A stretch of 64,000 nt of DNA, taken from contig NZ_BAKG01000016.1 in assembly GCF_000614065.1 (NCBI RefSeq), positions 1 through 64,000 of the forward strand. Reading direction: 5' to 3'. This stretch comes from Prevotella dentasini JCM 15908. GTDB lineage: Bacteria; Bacteroidota; Bacteroidia; Bacteroidales; Bacteroidaceae. The notes beneath the pieces are model-generated. The model worked only from the letters and a program-made list of their open reading frames with translations, was not told the origin of the DNA and made no database searches. Of this stretch, positions 38,006 to 47,774 are shown in pieces. The position numbers and the translations under genes are program-made. The stretch's first letter is position 1. Each line of letters starts with the position of its first letter.

Positions 38006-38341
38006 TATTTGGATTGTCGAGTTGCGAATCTCGAATGTTGGATTTCCCTCTATTGGGAATGGTTGTTGGAGAATGATGAGCTTTCTCTGTCAGGAATGTT
38101 GAGTTTATTCATAATTCGGAATTCCTGCACACAAGGCTCTTGATTCATAAAGCACAGCTGCCCATCAATACGGCTTCCCGTTCTAAGCCCGTAACTCACA
38201 AGTCCGAATCGTTTAGTATCTAAACTGGCGCGATTCCTTTTATCGGGGGACTACCCGTCGGTTGATTCTAACAAAAGCTCGGCGAAGCTCATTCGCCAAG
38301 AAAGAATTAAAAAGAAAGTAAACAAACAAAACGAAACAACA
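38006..38341 (+). other. intergenic region before rpsB, small hairpin
   Basis: No gene or clear promoter was found. GGCGAA (38282-38287) and TTCGCC (38293-38298) form a hairpin about 40 bases before the rpsB start and could belong to an S2 leader. The rest has no recognisable feature. Confidence 0.4.
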
Positions 38342-39157
38342 ATGTCAAGAACAAGTTTTGACCAATTACTGGAGGCAGGATGCCACTTTGGCCACCTCCA
38401 TCGCAAGTGGAATCCGGCTATGAAGCCATATATCTATATGGAACGCAACGGTATCCACATCATCGATCTTCACAAGACCGTAGCCAAGATTGACGAGGCT
38501 GCCGAGGTTCTCAAGGGCATCGCCAAGAGCGGTAAGAAGATTCTGTTCGTCGCTACTAAAAAACAATCTAAGGAAGTTGTTGCCGAGAAGGCTTCAGCTG
38601 TGAACATGCCATACGTAAACGAGCGTTGGGCCGGCGGTATGCTGACCAACTTCCCAACCATCCGTAAGGCTGTGAAGAAAATGACGAACATTGACAAGCT
38701 GATGAGCGACGGAACTTTCTCTAACCTCTCCAAGCGTGAGCTTCTCCAGATTTCACGTCAGCGTGCCAAGCTCGAGAAGAACCTTGGCTCTATTGCCGAC
38801 TTGACCCGTCTGCCGTCTGCACTCTTCGTAGTAGACGTAATGAAGGAGCACATTGCCGTTAAGGAGGCCAACCGTCTGGGTATTCCTGTGTTCGGTATCG
38901 TTGATACCAACTCCGACCCAAGGAATATCGATTATGTAATTCCAGCTAACGACGACGCAAAGGATTCGGTTGAGGTTATCCTGACCGCTTGCTGCGCTGC
39001 TATCGCAGAGGGTCTGGAAGAGCGCAAGGCAGAGAAGGCAGACGAGAAGGCATCTGCCGAGCAGGCCGAAGAAGCTGCTGAGGCAAAGCCAAGACGCGCT
39101 GCTCGCAAGGTAGAAGAGGCTGCTCCTGCAGAGGAAGCTGCTCCGGCTGCTGAATAA
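38342..39157 (+). CDS. rpsB: 30S ribosomal protein S2
   Basis: A 271-residue protein. The S2 core is typical: LLEAGCHFGHLHRKWNPAMK, YVNERWAGGMLTNFPTIRK and VFGIVDTNSDPRNIDYVIPA. The last 45 residues are an Ala-, Glu- and Lys-rich low-complexity extension (for example EEAAEAKPRRAARKVEEAAP), common in Bacteroidales S2 and probably disordered. tsf follows after 111 bases, the usual order. Confidence 0.97.
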   Translation: MSRTSFDQLLEAGCHFGHLHRKWNPAMKPYIYMERNGIHIIDLHKTVAKIDEAAEVLKGIAKSGKKILFVATKKQSKEVVAEKASAVNMPYVNERWAGGMLTNFPTIRKAVKKMTNIDKLMSDGTFSNLSKRELLQISRQRAKLEKNLGSIADLTRLPSALFVVDVMKEHIAVKEANRLGIPVFGIVDTNSDPRNIDYVIPANDDAKDSVEVILTACCAAIAEGLEERKAEKADEKASAEQAEEAAEAKPRRAARKVEEAAPAEEAAPAAE

Positions 39158-39268
39158 GCAATACTATCAATGGGCATTGGTGAGTGCTCATGGGAGTTTC
39201 GCGACTTCCATCAGCACCCGTCAACGCCCACATTATTTATAACTATAATCTAAAGCAAAAGAAATAAA

Positions 39269-40267
39269 ATGGCTGTATCTATTGAAGATATCAAGAAGCT
39301 CCGCACTATGACTGGTGCAGGCTTGGCAGATGTAAAGAAGGCTCTCACCGAGGCTGAAGGCGATTTCGACAAGGCTAAGGAGTTGCTCCGCGAGCGTGGT
39401 TTGGCTATTGCTGCAAAGCGTTCCGACCGCGAGACATCCAATGGTTGTGTACTTGTAAAGGCTGTTGACGGCTTTGCTGCCATGGTAGCCGTTAAGTGCG
39501 AGACCGACTTCGTTGCCAATGGACAGGACTTCATAGCCCTCGTTCAGGACATTCTCGACGCTGCTGTAGCAGCAAAGGCTAAGTCTCTCGACGAGGTGAA
39601 GGCTCTGAAGCTCGCTAATGGAGACGATGCTGCAACGGCTGTTCAGCACCGTTCGGGTATCACTGGCGAGAAGATGGAACTCGATGGCTACAATTTCCTC
39701 GAAGGTGAGAATGTTTCCGTTTACGACCACATGGGCAAGCACACCCTCGCTACTATGGTTCTGCTGAACAAGAACAACGAGGAGGCAGGTCACAAGGTTG
39801 CCATGCAGGTTGCTGCCATGAAGCCGGTAGCTCTTGACGAGGCTTCTGTACCGCAGTCTGTAAAGGACGAGGAGTTCAACGTGGCTGTGCAGAAGACCAA
39901 GGAGGAGCAGGTAGAGAAGGCTGTTGTTGCCGCTATCAAGAAGGCAGGCATCAATGCCAATCTCGTAGACAGCGACGATCACATCGAGTCTAACATTAAC
40001 AAGGGCTGGCTGACCCGCGAGGAGGCAGACAAGGCTATTGAGATTAAGAAGACCGTAAGTGCTGAGAAGGCTGCCAATCTGAACGAGGCCATGATTCAGA
40101 ACATCGCCAAGGGGCGTCTGAACAAGTTCTTCAAGGACAATTGTCTTGTAGAGCAGGAATTCCAGTTCAGCGAAGGCGACAAGGTAAATGTGGCTGAATG
40201 GCTGAAGCAGCAGGACAAGGAACTGAAGGTGGTTGATTATCGTCGGTTCACGCTCGCTGCCGAGTAA
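39269..40267 (+). CDS. tsf: elongation factor Ts
   Basis: A 332-residue guanine-nucleotide exchange factor for EF-Tu. The UBA-like N-domain is IKKLRTMTGAGLADVKKAL. The contact motif with EF-Tu is in VKCETDFVAN. It has two core subdomains as in full-length EF-Ts, and the C-terminal segment NKFFKDNCLVEQEF is typical. A good terminator follows at 40296-40341. Confidence 0.97.
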   Translation: MAVSIEDIKKLRTMTGAGLADVKKALTEAEGDFDKAKELLRERGLAIAAKRSDRETSNGCVLVKAVDGFAAMVAVKCETDFVANGQDFIALVQDILDAAVAAKAKSLDEVKALKLANGDDAATAVQHRSGITGEKMELDGYNFLEGENVSVYDHMGKHTLATMVLLNKNNEEAGHKVAMQVAAMKPVALDEASVPQSVKDEEFNVAVQKTKEEQVEKAVVAAIKKAGINANLVDSDDHIESNINKGWLTREEADKAIEIKKTVSAEKAANLNEAMIQNIAKGRLNKFFKDNCLVEQEFQFSEGDKVNVAEWLKQQDKELKVVDYRRFTLAAE

Positions 40268-40295
40268 CCGCGCTTCTTTTTCAAGAAAGATAAAC

Positions 40296-40341
40296 AGGAG
40301 TTGCAGGATGGCCTATTCAGGCTCCTGTAGCTCCTTTTTTA
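40296..40341 (+). terminator. intrinsic terminator of rpsB-tsf
   Basis: Thirteen-base arms (40296-40308 and 40322-40334) with two G-U pairs, followed by seven T. Confidence 0.8.
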
Positions 40342-40415
40342 TTCAGGCCGTTGTTATGCCGGCCTCATAACCCTGACAAGGAAAATGGCCCAATATCAAA
40401 AATCCAACTATCATT

Positions 40416-41032
40416 ATGAAGATATTTGCCGTCGGCATGAACTATGCCGAACACAATAAATCGCTGCATGGAGCGTTAGATAAACCAGAGACGCCCGTAA
40501 TATTTACGAAGCGGATTCCGCCCTTCTGAAGGACAGAAAGCCTTTCTTCATCCCCGACCATTTGGGACGTATAGAATATGAAACGGAAGTCGTGGTGCGT
40601 ATTAGCCGTCTTGGCAAGACCATTCCCGAGCGGTTTGCCCACCGCTATTACGATGCCGTTACGGTCGGAATTGACTTTACCGCGCGCGAATTGCAGCAGA
40701 AGCTCAAGGCGAAAGGACAGCCATGGGAGCTCTGCAAGGGCTTCGACGGTTCGGCAGTTATCGGTGAGTGGGTGCCGAAGGAGAAGTTTCTTGACCTTCA
40801 GCGGCTTCGTTTCCACCTTGATATTAACGGGCGGACCGTTCAGGAAGGCTGTACGGCAGACATGCTCTTCAGGATTGACGAGATAATCAGCTATGTCAGC
40901 CAGTTCTTTACGCTGAAGACGGGCGACATTCTCTATACTGGCTGTCCCACGGGCTGCGGCCCCGTGCAGATAGACGACCATCTCGAAGGTTACTTGGAGG
41001 AACGCAAGGTGCTTGAATTTAACTGCAAATAG
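40416..41032 (+). pseudogene. fumarylacetoacetate hydrolase family protein, one frame break
   Basis: Adding one G at 40511 (AAGGCG read as AAGCG) gives a 205-residue protein of normal length for the short FAH branch. It starts MKIFAVGMNYAEHNKSLHG; the metal-binding acids lie in RIEYETEVVVRI and the later KGFDGSAVIGEWVP region, and the end is LKTGDILYTGCPTGCGPVQI. Members act on acylpyruvates or oxaloacetate; this substrate is unknown. It lies between tsf and porU with a 44-base gap to porU. Confidence 0.87.
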
Positions 41033-41076
41033 TTCTCTTGTCCTCTTTTTATTCACCCCAAATCCCCGATATAAAG

Positions 41077-44000
41077 ATGCAAATGAATATCCAGCGAACA
41101 ATAATAGGTATCCTTTCGTGGCTTGCTTGCCTTACGGCAAGTGCGCAGGCTCAGCGTTTCTTCAACCTCACGGTGGAGGATGTCGCTATCGACTCTGTGC
41201 TGCCTCAGTTCTCGTATGCCATTCCTTTGGGCGAGAATTATGCCGATTCGGTCTATGACTTGGAGATTCGCTATCCCGAGTTCATTGATATGAGTAAGGA
41301 TGACGAGGCTCTCTACAATGCCATCACGGCGGAAGTGCCTGCAGCCTTACCCGAAATTCATCAGCAGATTACCATCGCCAGAAAGAAGGGAACACTGGAA
41401 TTTTCGCTTGTTCCCATTGTGGAGCGTGGGGGAAAGAAGCAGTTTCTTGTCAGTTTCATGATAGCCCTGACCTCCCGGCCTGTTTCCCGGTCAGTCCGCA
41501 AAGCCATGCAGCACGCCCCGGCTAAGTCGTCCCGTTATGCCGGACACTCGGTTTTGCCTCCGGCAAATGGGCAAAGATTCGTGTACCGGCCAACGGCATC
41601 TATCAGTTGACCCCTGCCCTTATACGGCAGGCAGGATTCAGCCATCCCGATAAGGTGAAGGTGTATGGCTATGGAGGAAATTTGCAGAACGAGACTCTTG
41701 TTGACGACTATCTGCGGAAGTTCGACGACCTGCCCGAAGTGCCTACCTGCACGGTGGACGGGAAGCGGCTGTTCTACGGACGCGGCCCTGTCAGCTGGGA
41801 AAGCAAGGATGCGACGCGCCGGACGCGCAATCCCTATTCGCAATATGGGTATTATTTCCTGACCGAAAGCGATGCGGAGCCGCTGACGGTAGACTCTGTT
41901 GCTTTCCTCAACGAGAATTACCCGAAGGCTGACGATTATCATTCGCTGTATGAGGTTGACAATTACGCATGGTTCGCAGGTGGCAGAAACCTTTTCGACA
42001 AGACTCCGCTGTATGCTGGAAAGACCTACAAGTATGTGCTTCCGAACGCAGCGAAGACAAAAAACGGGAAACTCTCGGTAGGGATAACTACGGGCATATA
42101 TTCCTCTTCTGTCTCTATTGCCCTCAACGACTCTGTCCTTGGTACTGCAACGGTGAAGCCCGGAGACATGTTCGACAAGGGATATGAACTTGAACGTGTC
42201 TATACCGTACGCAATTTGCAGGCCACAGATACCATCTCCATCATTGTTTCGGGAGGCGGGCCGGCCCGTTTGGACTATATTTCCATTGCCTACGATAGTC
42301 CACGGCCTATGCCCAATCTGTCAGCAGGTTCGTTTGCCACGCCCGAGTTCGTGTACAATATAACCAATCAGGACCATCACTCTGACAAAAATGTCGATAT
42401 GGTCATCATTATCCCTACCAATCAGAAACTATTGCCACAGGCTCAGCGGCTGGCTGAGTTCCACCAGCAGCACGATGGCGTCACGGTCAGAGTCGTGCCT
42501 GCCGACGAGCTATATAACGAATACTCCAGCGGTACTCCCGACGCGATGGCCTATCGCCGCTATCTCAAGATGATGTACGACCGTGCAGAGGACGATAGCC
42601 AGCTGCCCAAGTCGCTTCTGCTCTTCGGCGACTGCGTCTGGGATAACCGCATGCTTACTGCCGATTGCAGTCAGCTTGACCCCGACAATTACCTTTTGGC
42701 GTACGAGAGCGAGAACTCGTTCAGCCTGACCGACTGCTATGTCAACGATGGATGGCTGACCCTGATGGACGATGGCGAGGGAGGCGACCTCTTGTCGCGC
42801 GACAGGGAAGACCTTGGTGTGGGACGCTTTGCAGTAAGCAACGTCAGCGATGCCCAGACAATGGTAGACAAGACCATATCGTATGCTGAGAACGCCAATG
42901 CCGGAAGTTGGGAAAACGTCATAATGTTCATGGGCGACGATGGTAACAACAACCTTCACATGCGCGACGTCAATCAGACTGCCGAGACCATCATGTCGCA
43001 GTATCCCGGCTATCAGGTCAAAAAGGTAATGTGGGATGCCTATACGCGTGTTACGTCTGCTACAGGTAACGCTTACCCGGACGTGTCGAGGCTCATCAAG
43101 CAGCAGCAGGCACAGGGAGCACTCATCATGGACTATGCCGGACATGGTTCGGAAATCCAAATCTCACACGAGTCAGTGCTCCGCCAGAACGACTTTACGA
43201 ACTTTACGAACGACAATCTTCCCCTATGGATTACCGCCTCGTGCGACATCATGCCCTACGACGGCACGATTGCCACCATCGGCGAGGAGAGCATGCTTAA
43301 CAAAAAAGGCGGCTCGGTGGCTTTTTGGGGTACAACCCGAACCGTATATGCCAACTACAACAAGGCCATTAATACGGCATTTCTCCGCCATGTTCTCAGT
43401 TTTACAGACGGAAAGCTACCACTATCGGCGAGGCACAGCGGTTGGCAAAATGCGAGATGATAGACTCGCGCAGCGACCAGACCCGGAACAAGCTGCAATA
43501 TGCCCTTCTTGGCGACCCTGCTCTGTCGTTGAACTTGCCACGGCTAAAGGCTGTCATCGACTCTATTGACGGTATTCCCGTAGGCGGCGCACAGAAGATA
43601 ACGCTTAAAGGAGGTGCCGTTGCCAAAGTGGTGGGCCACATTGTCAGGGAGGGAGAGCTGCAGTCTGATTTCCAAGGCAGGATGACCGCTACCGTGCGCG
43701 ATACCCGCGAACTGATAACCTGCAAGAAACAGGAGGAGACCTCGGCTTCTGCCTTCCAGTTCTACGACCGGCAGAAGGTGCTCTACAACGGCTCCGGCAG
43801 TGTCAGGGACGGGCGTTTCTCTTTCATCTTTGCTGTTCCGCGCGACCTGAACTATGCCGACGGCACGGGGCTTATCAACATCTATGCCGTCAATGAGGCG
43901 CACACGCTGATGGCCAACGGTGACGAGGAAGGTTTCTATATCAATGGCTCGGAGCAGGTAAGTACCGATTCCATCGGCCCGTCTGTCTACTGCTATCTCA

Positions 44001-44632
44001 ATAGCCCCTCATTCGTCAACGGAGGCAGCGTCAATACCACACCGTATTTCGTGGCAGAAGTGAGCGACAAAGACGGTATCAACGCATCAGGTAACGGTAT
44101 CGGGCACGACATGCAGCTTATCATCGACGGCGACATGGCTAAGACATACACCCTGAACGATAATTTCGCTTTCGATTTCGGCAGCTATACCAAGGGCAGC
44201 ACCCACTACTCCATCCCCGAACTCTCCGAGGGCGTCCATCAGCTGAAGTTCCGCGTATGGGACATTCTCAACAATCCGTCTGAGGCCACCCTCACTTTCA
44301 AGGTGGTAAAGGGGCTTGCCCCCAATATCGAGAGCATCAGCTGCACGAACAATCCTGCCACGACGAATACGACGTTCATCGTAGCCCACGACTACATCGG
44401 GTCGAATGTAGACGTTGAGGTTCAGGTTTTCGACACATCCGGGCGTATTCTCTGGCAGCATAAGGAGACCGGAGTGTCTTCGGGCAACACCTATACCGTA
44501 GAATGGAATCTTGTCTCCAACGGCGGTGCCGCCCTTAAGACGGGTGTCTATCTCTACCGTGTAAGGCTCGGGTGCGATGGTGCGATGAAGGAATCGAAGG
44601 CGAAGAAACTCGTCATCCTGAACAATAATTGA
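41077..44632 (+). pseudogene. porU: type IX secretion system sortase PorU, two frame breaks
   Basis: Adding one G at 41556 (TTGGCC read as TTGCC) and one at 43415 (AAGGCT read as AAGCT) gives a 1185-residue protein, the expected length. A signal peptide covers about 1-25 (LACLTASAQA). The peptidase C25 (gingipain-like) domain has the catalytic His690 in MDYAGHGSE and Cys723 in ITASCDIMPY; their spacing of 33 residues equals that of the P. gingivalis sortase. The C-terminus is a beta-sandwich ending SGRILWQ to VYLYRVRL, like a sorting domain. PorU cleaves the C-terminal signal of T9SS cargo and attaches it to lipopolysaccharide. porV follows. Confidence 0.92.
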
Positions 44633-44822
44633 CGCAGTAGAGGCGTTTGAATATTGGAAAAATGAAAGAATGAAATCGTGAAATGGCAGATGGAATGTTT
44701 CCATGGCGAAGAAGCGGTATAAGGGAATATTGCTGTGCGTATTCCGATAGTGAAGAAACAAAATAATGAATATCAACGTGCGCATGCCTATTGCTGCATT
44801 GAGATATGGTAATCATAGAAGC

Positions 44823-45989
44823 ATGAATAAATCATACAGGCTCATAGGGCTGTCTCTCCTCCTTTCTGCCACTGCCACCGTGTGGGGACAGAGCAAGAAA
44901 GACATGTTCAACCCTATCAAGAACTCCGTAACCTCACAGACCATTGCCCCTGATGCCCGTGCCGCAGGTATGGGCGACGTGGGCGCGGCTACCGACCCCG
45001 ATGTTAATTCGCAGTACTGGAATCCTGCAAAATACCCGTTCACCATCTCCCGTGCCGGCGTTGCGCTCAACTATACGCCTTGGCTTCGTCAGCTGGTCAG
45101 CGACATGGACCTTGCCTATCTGGCGGGCTACTACCGCATCGGCGACTACAGTGCCGTCTCGGGTTCGCTCCGCTACTTCTCCTTGGGTGAGGTTCAGCTC
45201 GACGACGACGGCAGCATGACCATCAGTCCTTACGAGATGTCAGTCGATGTTGCCTACTCTCTGATGCTGAGCGAGCATTTCTCGCTTGGTGCCGCCGTCC
45301 GCTGGATTTATTCAGACCTTACCTACGACTACACGCAGGACACCTCTCCCGGGTCGGCCTTTGCTGCCGACATCTCCTGTTACTATCAGAACTACTTCAA
45401 CATGGGCGACCGCGAGTGCCAGTTGGGCTTGGGTCTGAATGTCTCCAACATAGGTTCGAAGATTACTTTTGGCGGAGACAACCGTTCGGAGTTTATTCCT
45501 ACCAACATGAGGCTGGGAGCTTCGGTGATGATTCCCGTCGACGAGTTCAACCGTTTTACGATCTCGGCAGATGCCAACAAGCTCCTTGTTCCTTCAGTGC
45601 CTGTGCAGAATGAAGGCGAGTCGGCATCGGACTATACCGAAAGACTTAACAAGGAGTATTACGGAGTGTCGTCTATCTCGGGTATCTTCAAAAGTTTCAA
45701 CGATGCACCGAACGGATTTTCCGAAGAGTTGCAGGAGGTTCAGTGGAGCGTGGGAGCCGAGTACAGCTACAACGACCGTTTCTCGCTGCGTGCAGGCTAT
45801 CACCACGAGAGCGAGAATAAGGGCAACCGAAAGTATTTCACGGTTGGTGCAGGCTTCAAAATGAGTGTTTTCTCGCTCGATGCAGGCTACGTTATTGCCA
45901 CCGCCAAGAGCAATCCGCTCGACCAGACGCTGCGTGTCTCCCTTTCGTTCGATATGGACGGCATAAAGGACTTGTTTCACAGAAGATAA
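44823..45989 (+). CDS. porV: T9SS outer-membrane protein PorV
   Basis: A 388-residue FadL-like beta-barrel. A signal peptide spans 1-22 (LLLSATATVWGQ). The PorV hallmark follows: ARAAGMGDVGAATDPDVNSQ with YWNPAKYPF. The rest alternates in 14-strand barrel fashion and ends in an aromatic/basic strand. PorV collects cargo from the translocon by its C-terminal domain and passes it to PorU. ATG 44823 is chosen as the start of the signal peptide; an in-frame ATG at 44766 is less likely. 190 bases after porU. Confidence 0.93.
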   Translation: MNKSYRLIGLSLLLSATATVWGQSKKDMFNPIKNSVTSQTIAPDARAAGMGDVGAATDPDVNSQYWNPAKYPFTISRAGVALNYTPWLRQLVSDMDLAYLAGYYRIGDYSAVSGSLRYFSLGEVQLDDDGSMTISPYEMSVDVAYSLMLSEHFSLGAAVRWIYSDLTYDYTQDTSPGSAFAADISCYYQNYFNMGDRECQLGLGLNVSNIGSKITFGGDNRSEFIPTNMRLGASVMIPVDEFNRFTISADANKLLVPSVPVQNEGESASDYTERLNKEYYGVSSISGIFKSFNDAPNGFSEELQEVQWSVGAEYSYNDRFSLRAGYHHESENKGNRKYFTVGAGFKMSVFSLDAGYVIATAKSNPLDQTLRVSLSFDMDGIKDLFHRR

Positions 45990-46085
45990 GGTTTCGCCCC
46001 TTCCCCTCTCTGTAAGGGAGGGAGAAGGATTGCCATTGCAGGCTGTTTCCTGACGGAAAGGGTAATTCCTTTCTCACATTCTTTC

Positions 46086-46175
46086 TTTCGGAGGGGCTTG
46101 GGGAGTCCCTGCCCGACTTATGGAAATCACCTGTCCTTTCTTGCGTTCCCTCCTTTTGGGGGCGTGGGGAGGCTC
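46086..46175. repeat. two copies of a GGGGCTTGGGGAG-type intergenic repeat
   Basis: TCGGAGGGGCTTGGGGAG at 46088-46105 and TTTTGGGGGCGTGGGGAG at 46154-46171. A third copy lies on the minus strand near 22045-22068, where it runs into the reading frame of an acyltransferase. Confidence 0.6.
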
Positions 46176-46188
46176 TATTCAACATATT

Positions 46189-46691
46189 ATGCAAAACTCT
46201 CAATTATCTGTTGTTCCCTCTTTCCGCGTCGGAATGGGCTACGATGTCCACAGGCTCGTGGAAGGTCGCGCCCTCTTCTTGGGTGGAATCAGAATTGACC
46301 ATGCCCTTGGATTGCTTGGGCACAGCGATGCCGACGTACTCATTCACGCCATCTGCGACGCACTTCTCGGTGCTGCCAACATGCGCGACATCGGCTATCA
46401 CTTTCCCGACACGTCGGATGCCACCCTTGATATGGACTCGAAGATAATCCTTCGCAAGACCGTTGAGCTGATTGCCGCTAAGGGCTACCGCGTCGGAAAT
46501 ATTGATGCCACCATCTGTGCAGAGCGTCCGAAGATAAATCCCCATATCCCTGCCATGCAGAAATGTCTTGCCGAGGTCATTGGCTGCGGCGAGGACGCCA
46601 TCTCCATCAAGCTACCACCTCTGAGAAAATGGGTTTTGTGGGACGTGAGGAAGGCATGGCTGCGTATGCGGTCTGCCTGATAGCCAAGTAA
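46189..46691 (+). pseudogene. ispF: 2-C-methyl-D-erythritol 2,4-cyclodiphosphate synthase, one frame break near the end
   Basis: Adding one G at 46611 (AAGGCT read as AAGCT) gives a 167-residue IspF; as written, the end is replaced by a wrong tail. The metal site is in MGYDVHRLVEG (Asp and His) and LLGHSDADVLIHAICDALLG. FPDTSDATLDMDSKIIL and DATICAERPKI follow, and the restored end is ATTSEKMGFVGREEGMAAYA, which holds the conserved Thr-Thr-Glu and GREEG. IspF makes the cyclic diphosphate of the MEP pathway, an essential step, so real inactivation is unlikely. Confidence 0.92.
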
Positions 46692-46754
46692 GAAAGTCGC
46701 GAATAGACTTACTGATAATTGATTGAGTAACAGATAGTTGTCTTGCTGTTGGGC

Positions 46755-46842
46755 GAAAGCGTCTTTTCCGTTTTGTCAGCAAGCCCGTTTGACCCAATGA
46801 AAGTGCCACTTTCGTCATGCGAAAGTGGCACTTTCATTGTAT
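46755..46842. repeat. 22-bp minisatellite, GAAAGTGCC family, four units
   Basis: Units start at 46755, 46777, 46799 and 46821. The last two are near-perfect palindromes (GAAAGTGCCACTTTC and GAAAGTGGCACTTTC); the first two are decayed (GAAAGCGTCTTTTCC, CAGCAAGCCCGTTTG). It lies between ispF and a small membrane-protein gene. Confidence 0.9.
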
Positions 46843-47043
46843 GGGCAATTCTGTTTGGTCTTCCGTTTCTTTCTTGTTCTCTGTTCTTCTGTAAAGAATG
46901 GGTGCTCCCGACAATCCCGGTCAGGTCTTTGCCGGCGAAGTCCTTGAGCCGCAAAAGGCCCTTGAGAGATTTGTCAAGGTGCCCAAAAAACTTTATCGTA
47001 TGAAAATTTTGGCAAGGACAGGATTTTTCTCAGATATTATTTG
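46843..47043. other. intergenic, nothing recognised
   Basis: About 200 bases up to the next promoter, no feature seen. Confidence 0.3.
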
Positions 47044-47051
47044 TATCTTTG
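47044..47051 (+). promoter_or_regulatory. -7 box upstream of small membrane protein
   Basis: TATCTTTG, about 100 bases before the start codon at 47154; no clear -33. Confidence 0.4.
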
Positions 47052-47153
47052 ACACATTCTGTTGGTGCTGCATGATGTTCGCTGTAAAATAAGTGAACGT
47101 TTGTTTCAGCCGGTTAATGCTATAAATCTGTTTTAGGGAACTCATTATATCAG

Positions 47154-47596
47154 ATGAAAATTATATTTAGCCGAGGGTTGGGATATAGCCCTGCAAGGCT
47201 CGTAGTATTCAAGAACGGGCAAAGAATAAGGATTTGCTCCGTGAAGAAGGATTATTGTGTGTTTGATGCACAAGAGGGCGACCAGATTATTGTCGAATTA
47301 AAATATCTTGGTATTCCTACACTGCCGATTGCATCCTTTGTCTGCCGCGGAGAGAATGATACGTTTTCGGTCGGTCCTACGGCAATGTGCAAAAGATGGG
47401 AAATGGCAAACCTCAGGATATTCCCGTGGTTCTGCACTTTGTTTCTCCTCCTGAAAATACTGGTAAGGTCGGATACTCATGAATGGCTTTTTGCGGCATG
47501 CTTGCCTTTACGATTTTATCCTTGGTTTGTTTTCAGGTCTGTATGTCGATTCCCTTTATGCTGAAAAGGTTGTTCAGCGGAGGTTTCACTGCATGA
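47154..47596 (+). pseudogene. small membrane protein, unknown, one frame break
   Basis: Adding one G at 47504 (TTGGCC read as TTGCC) extends a plausible 147-residue protein to a natural end (LVCFQVCMSIPFMLKRLFSG). The N-terminal 85 residues are soluble (MKIIFSRGLGYSPARLVVFKN, shown in part, then EGDQIIVELKYLG). Two hydrophobic segments follow. I do not recognise the family. The same kind of missing base as in porU and ispF supports it being a real gene. Confidence 0.5.
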
Positions 47597-47774
47597 ACGC
47601 CGGGTTGCCCGTGGCTTTTTGTCATATCAATGTGTTCTGTAGCCTGTATGGATTAGCAGGCATGGAACACGCTGCGGTTTGTCAGTCGGTTCATGCTGCG
47701 GCTTCACCGATGCTGGCTTTTGTCTTGTTCCCGACGGCTTTCATGGCAGGGAGCGCGAGGCGTTGGCAATAGCC

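Noticed and set aside
38180..38260. possible tRNA (GTCCGAATC-like loop)
   Set aside because: No acceptor stem or anticodon arm can be formed around it.
40416..44632. programmed frameshifting in the FAH gene and porU
   Set aside because: No slippery heptamer or downstream pseudoknot is evident, and the same type of missing base occurs in many unrelated genes.
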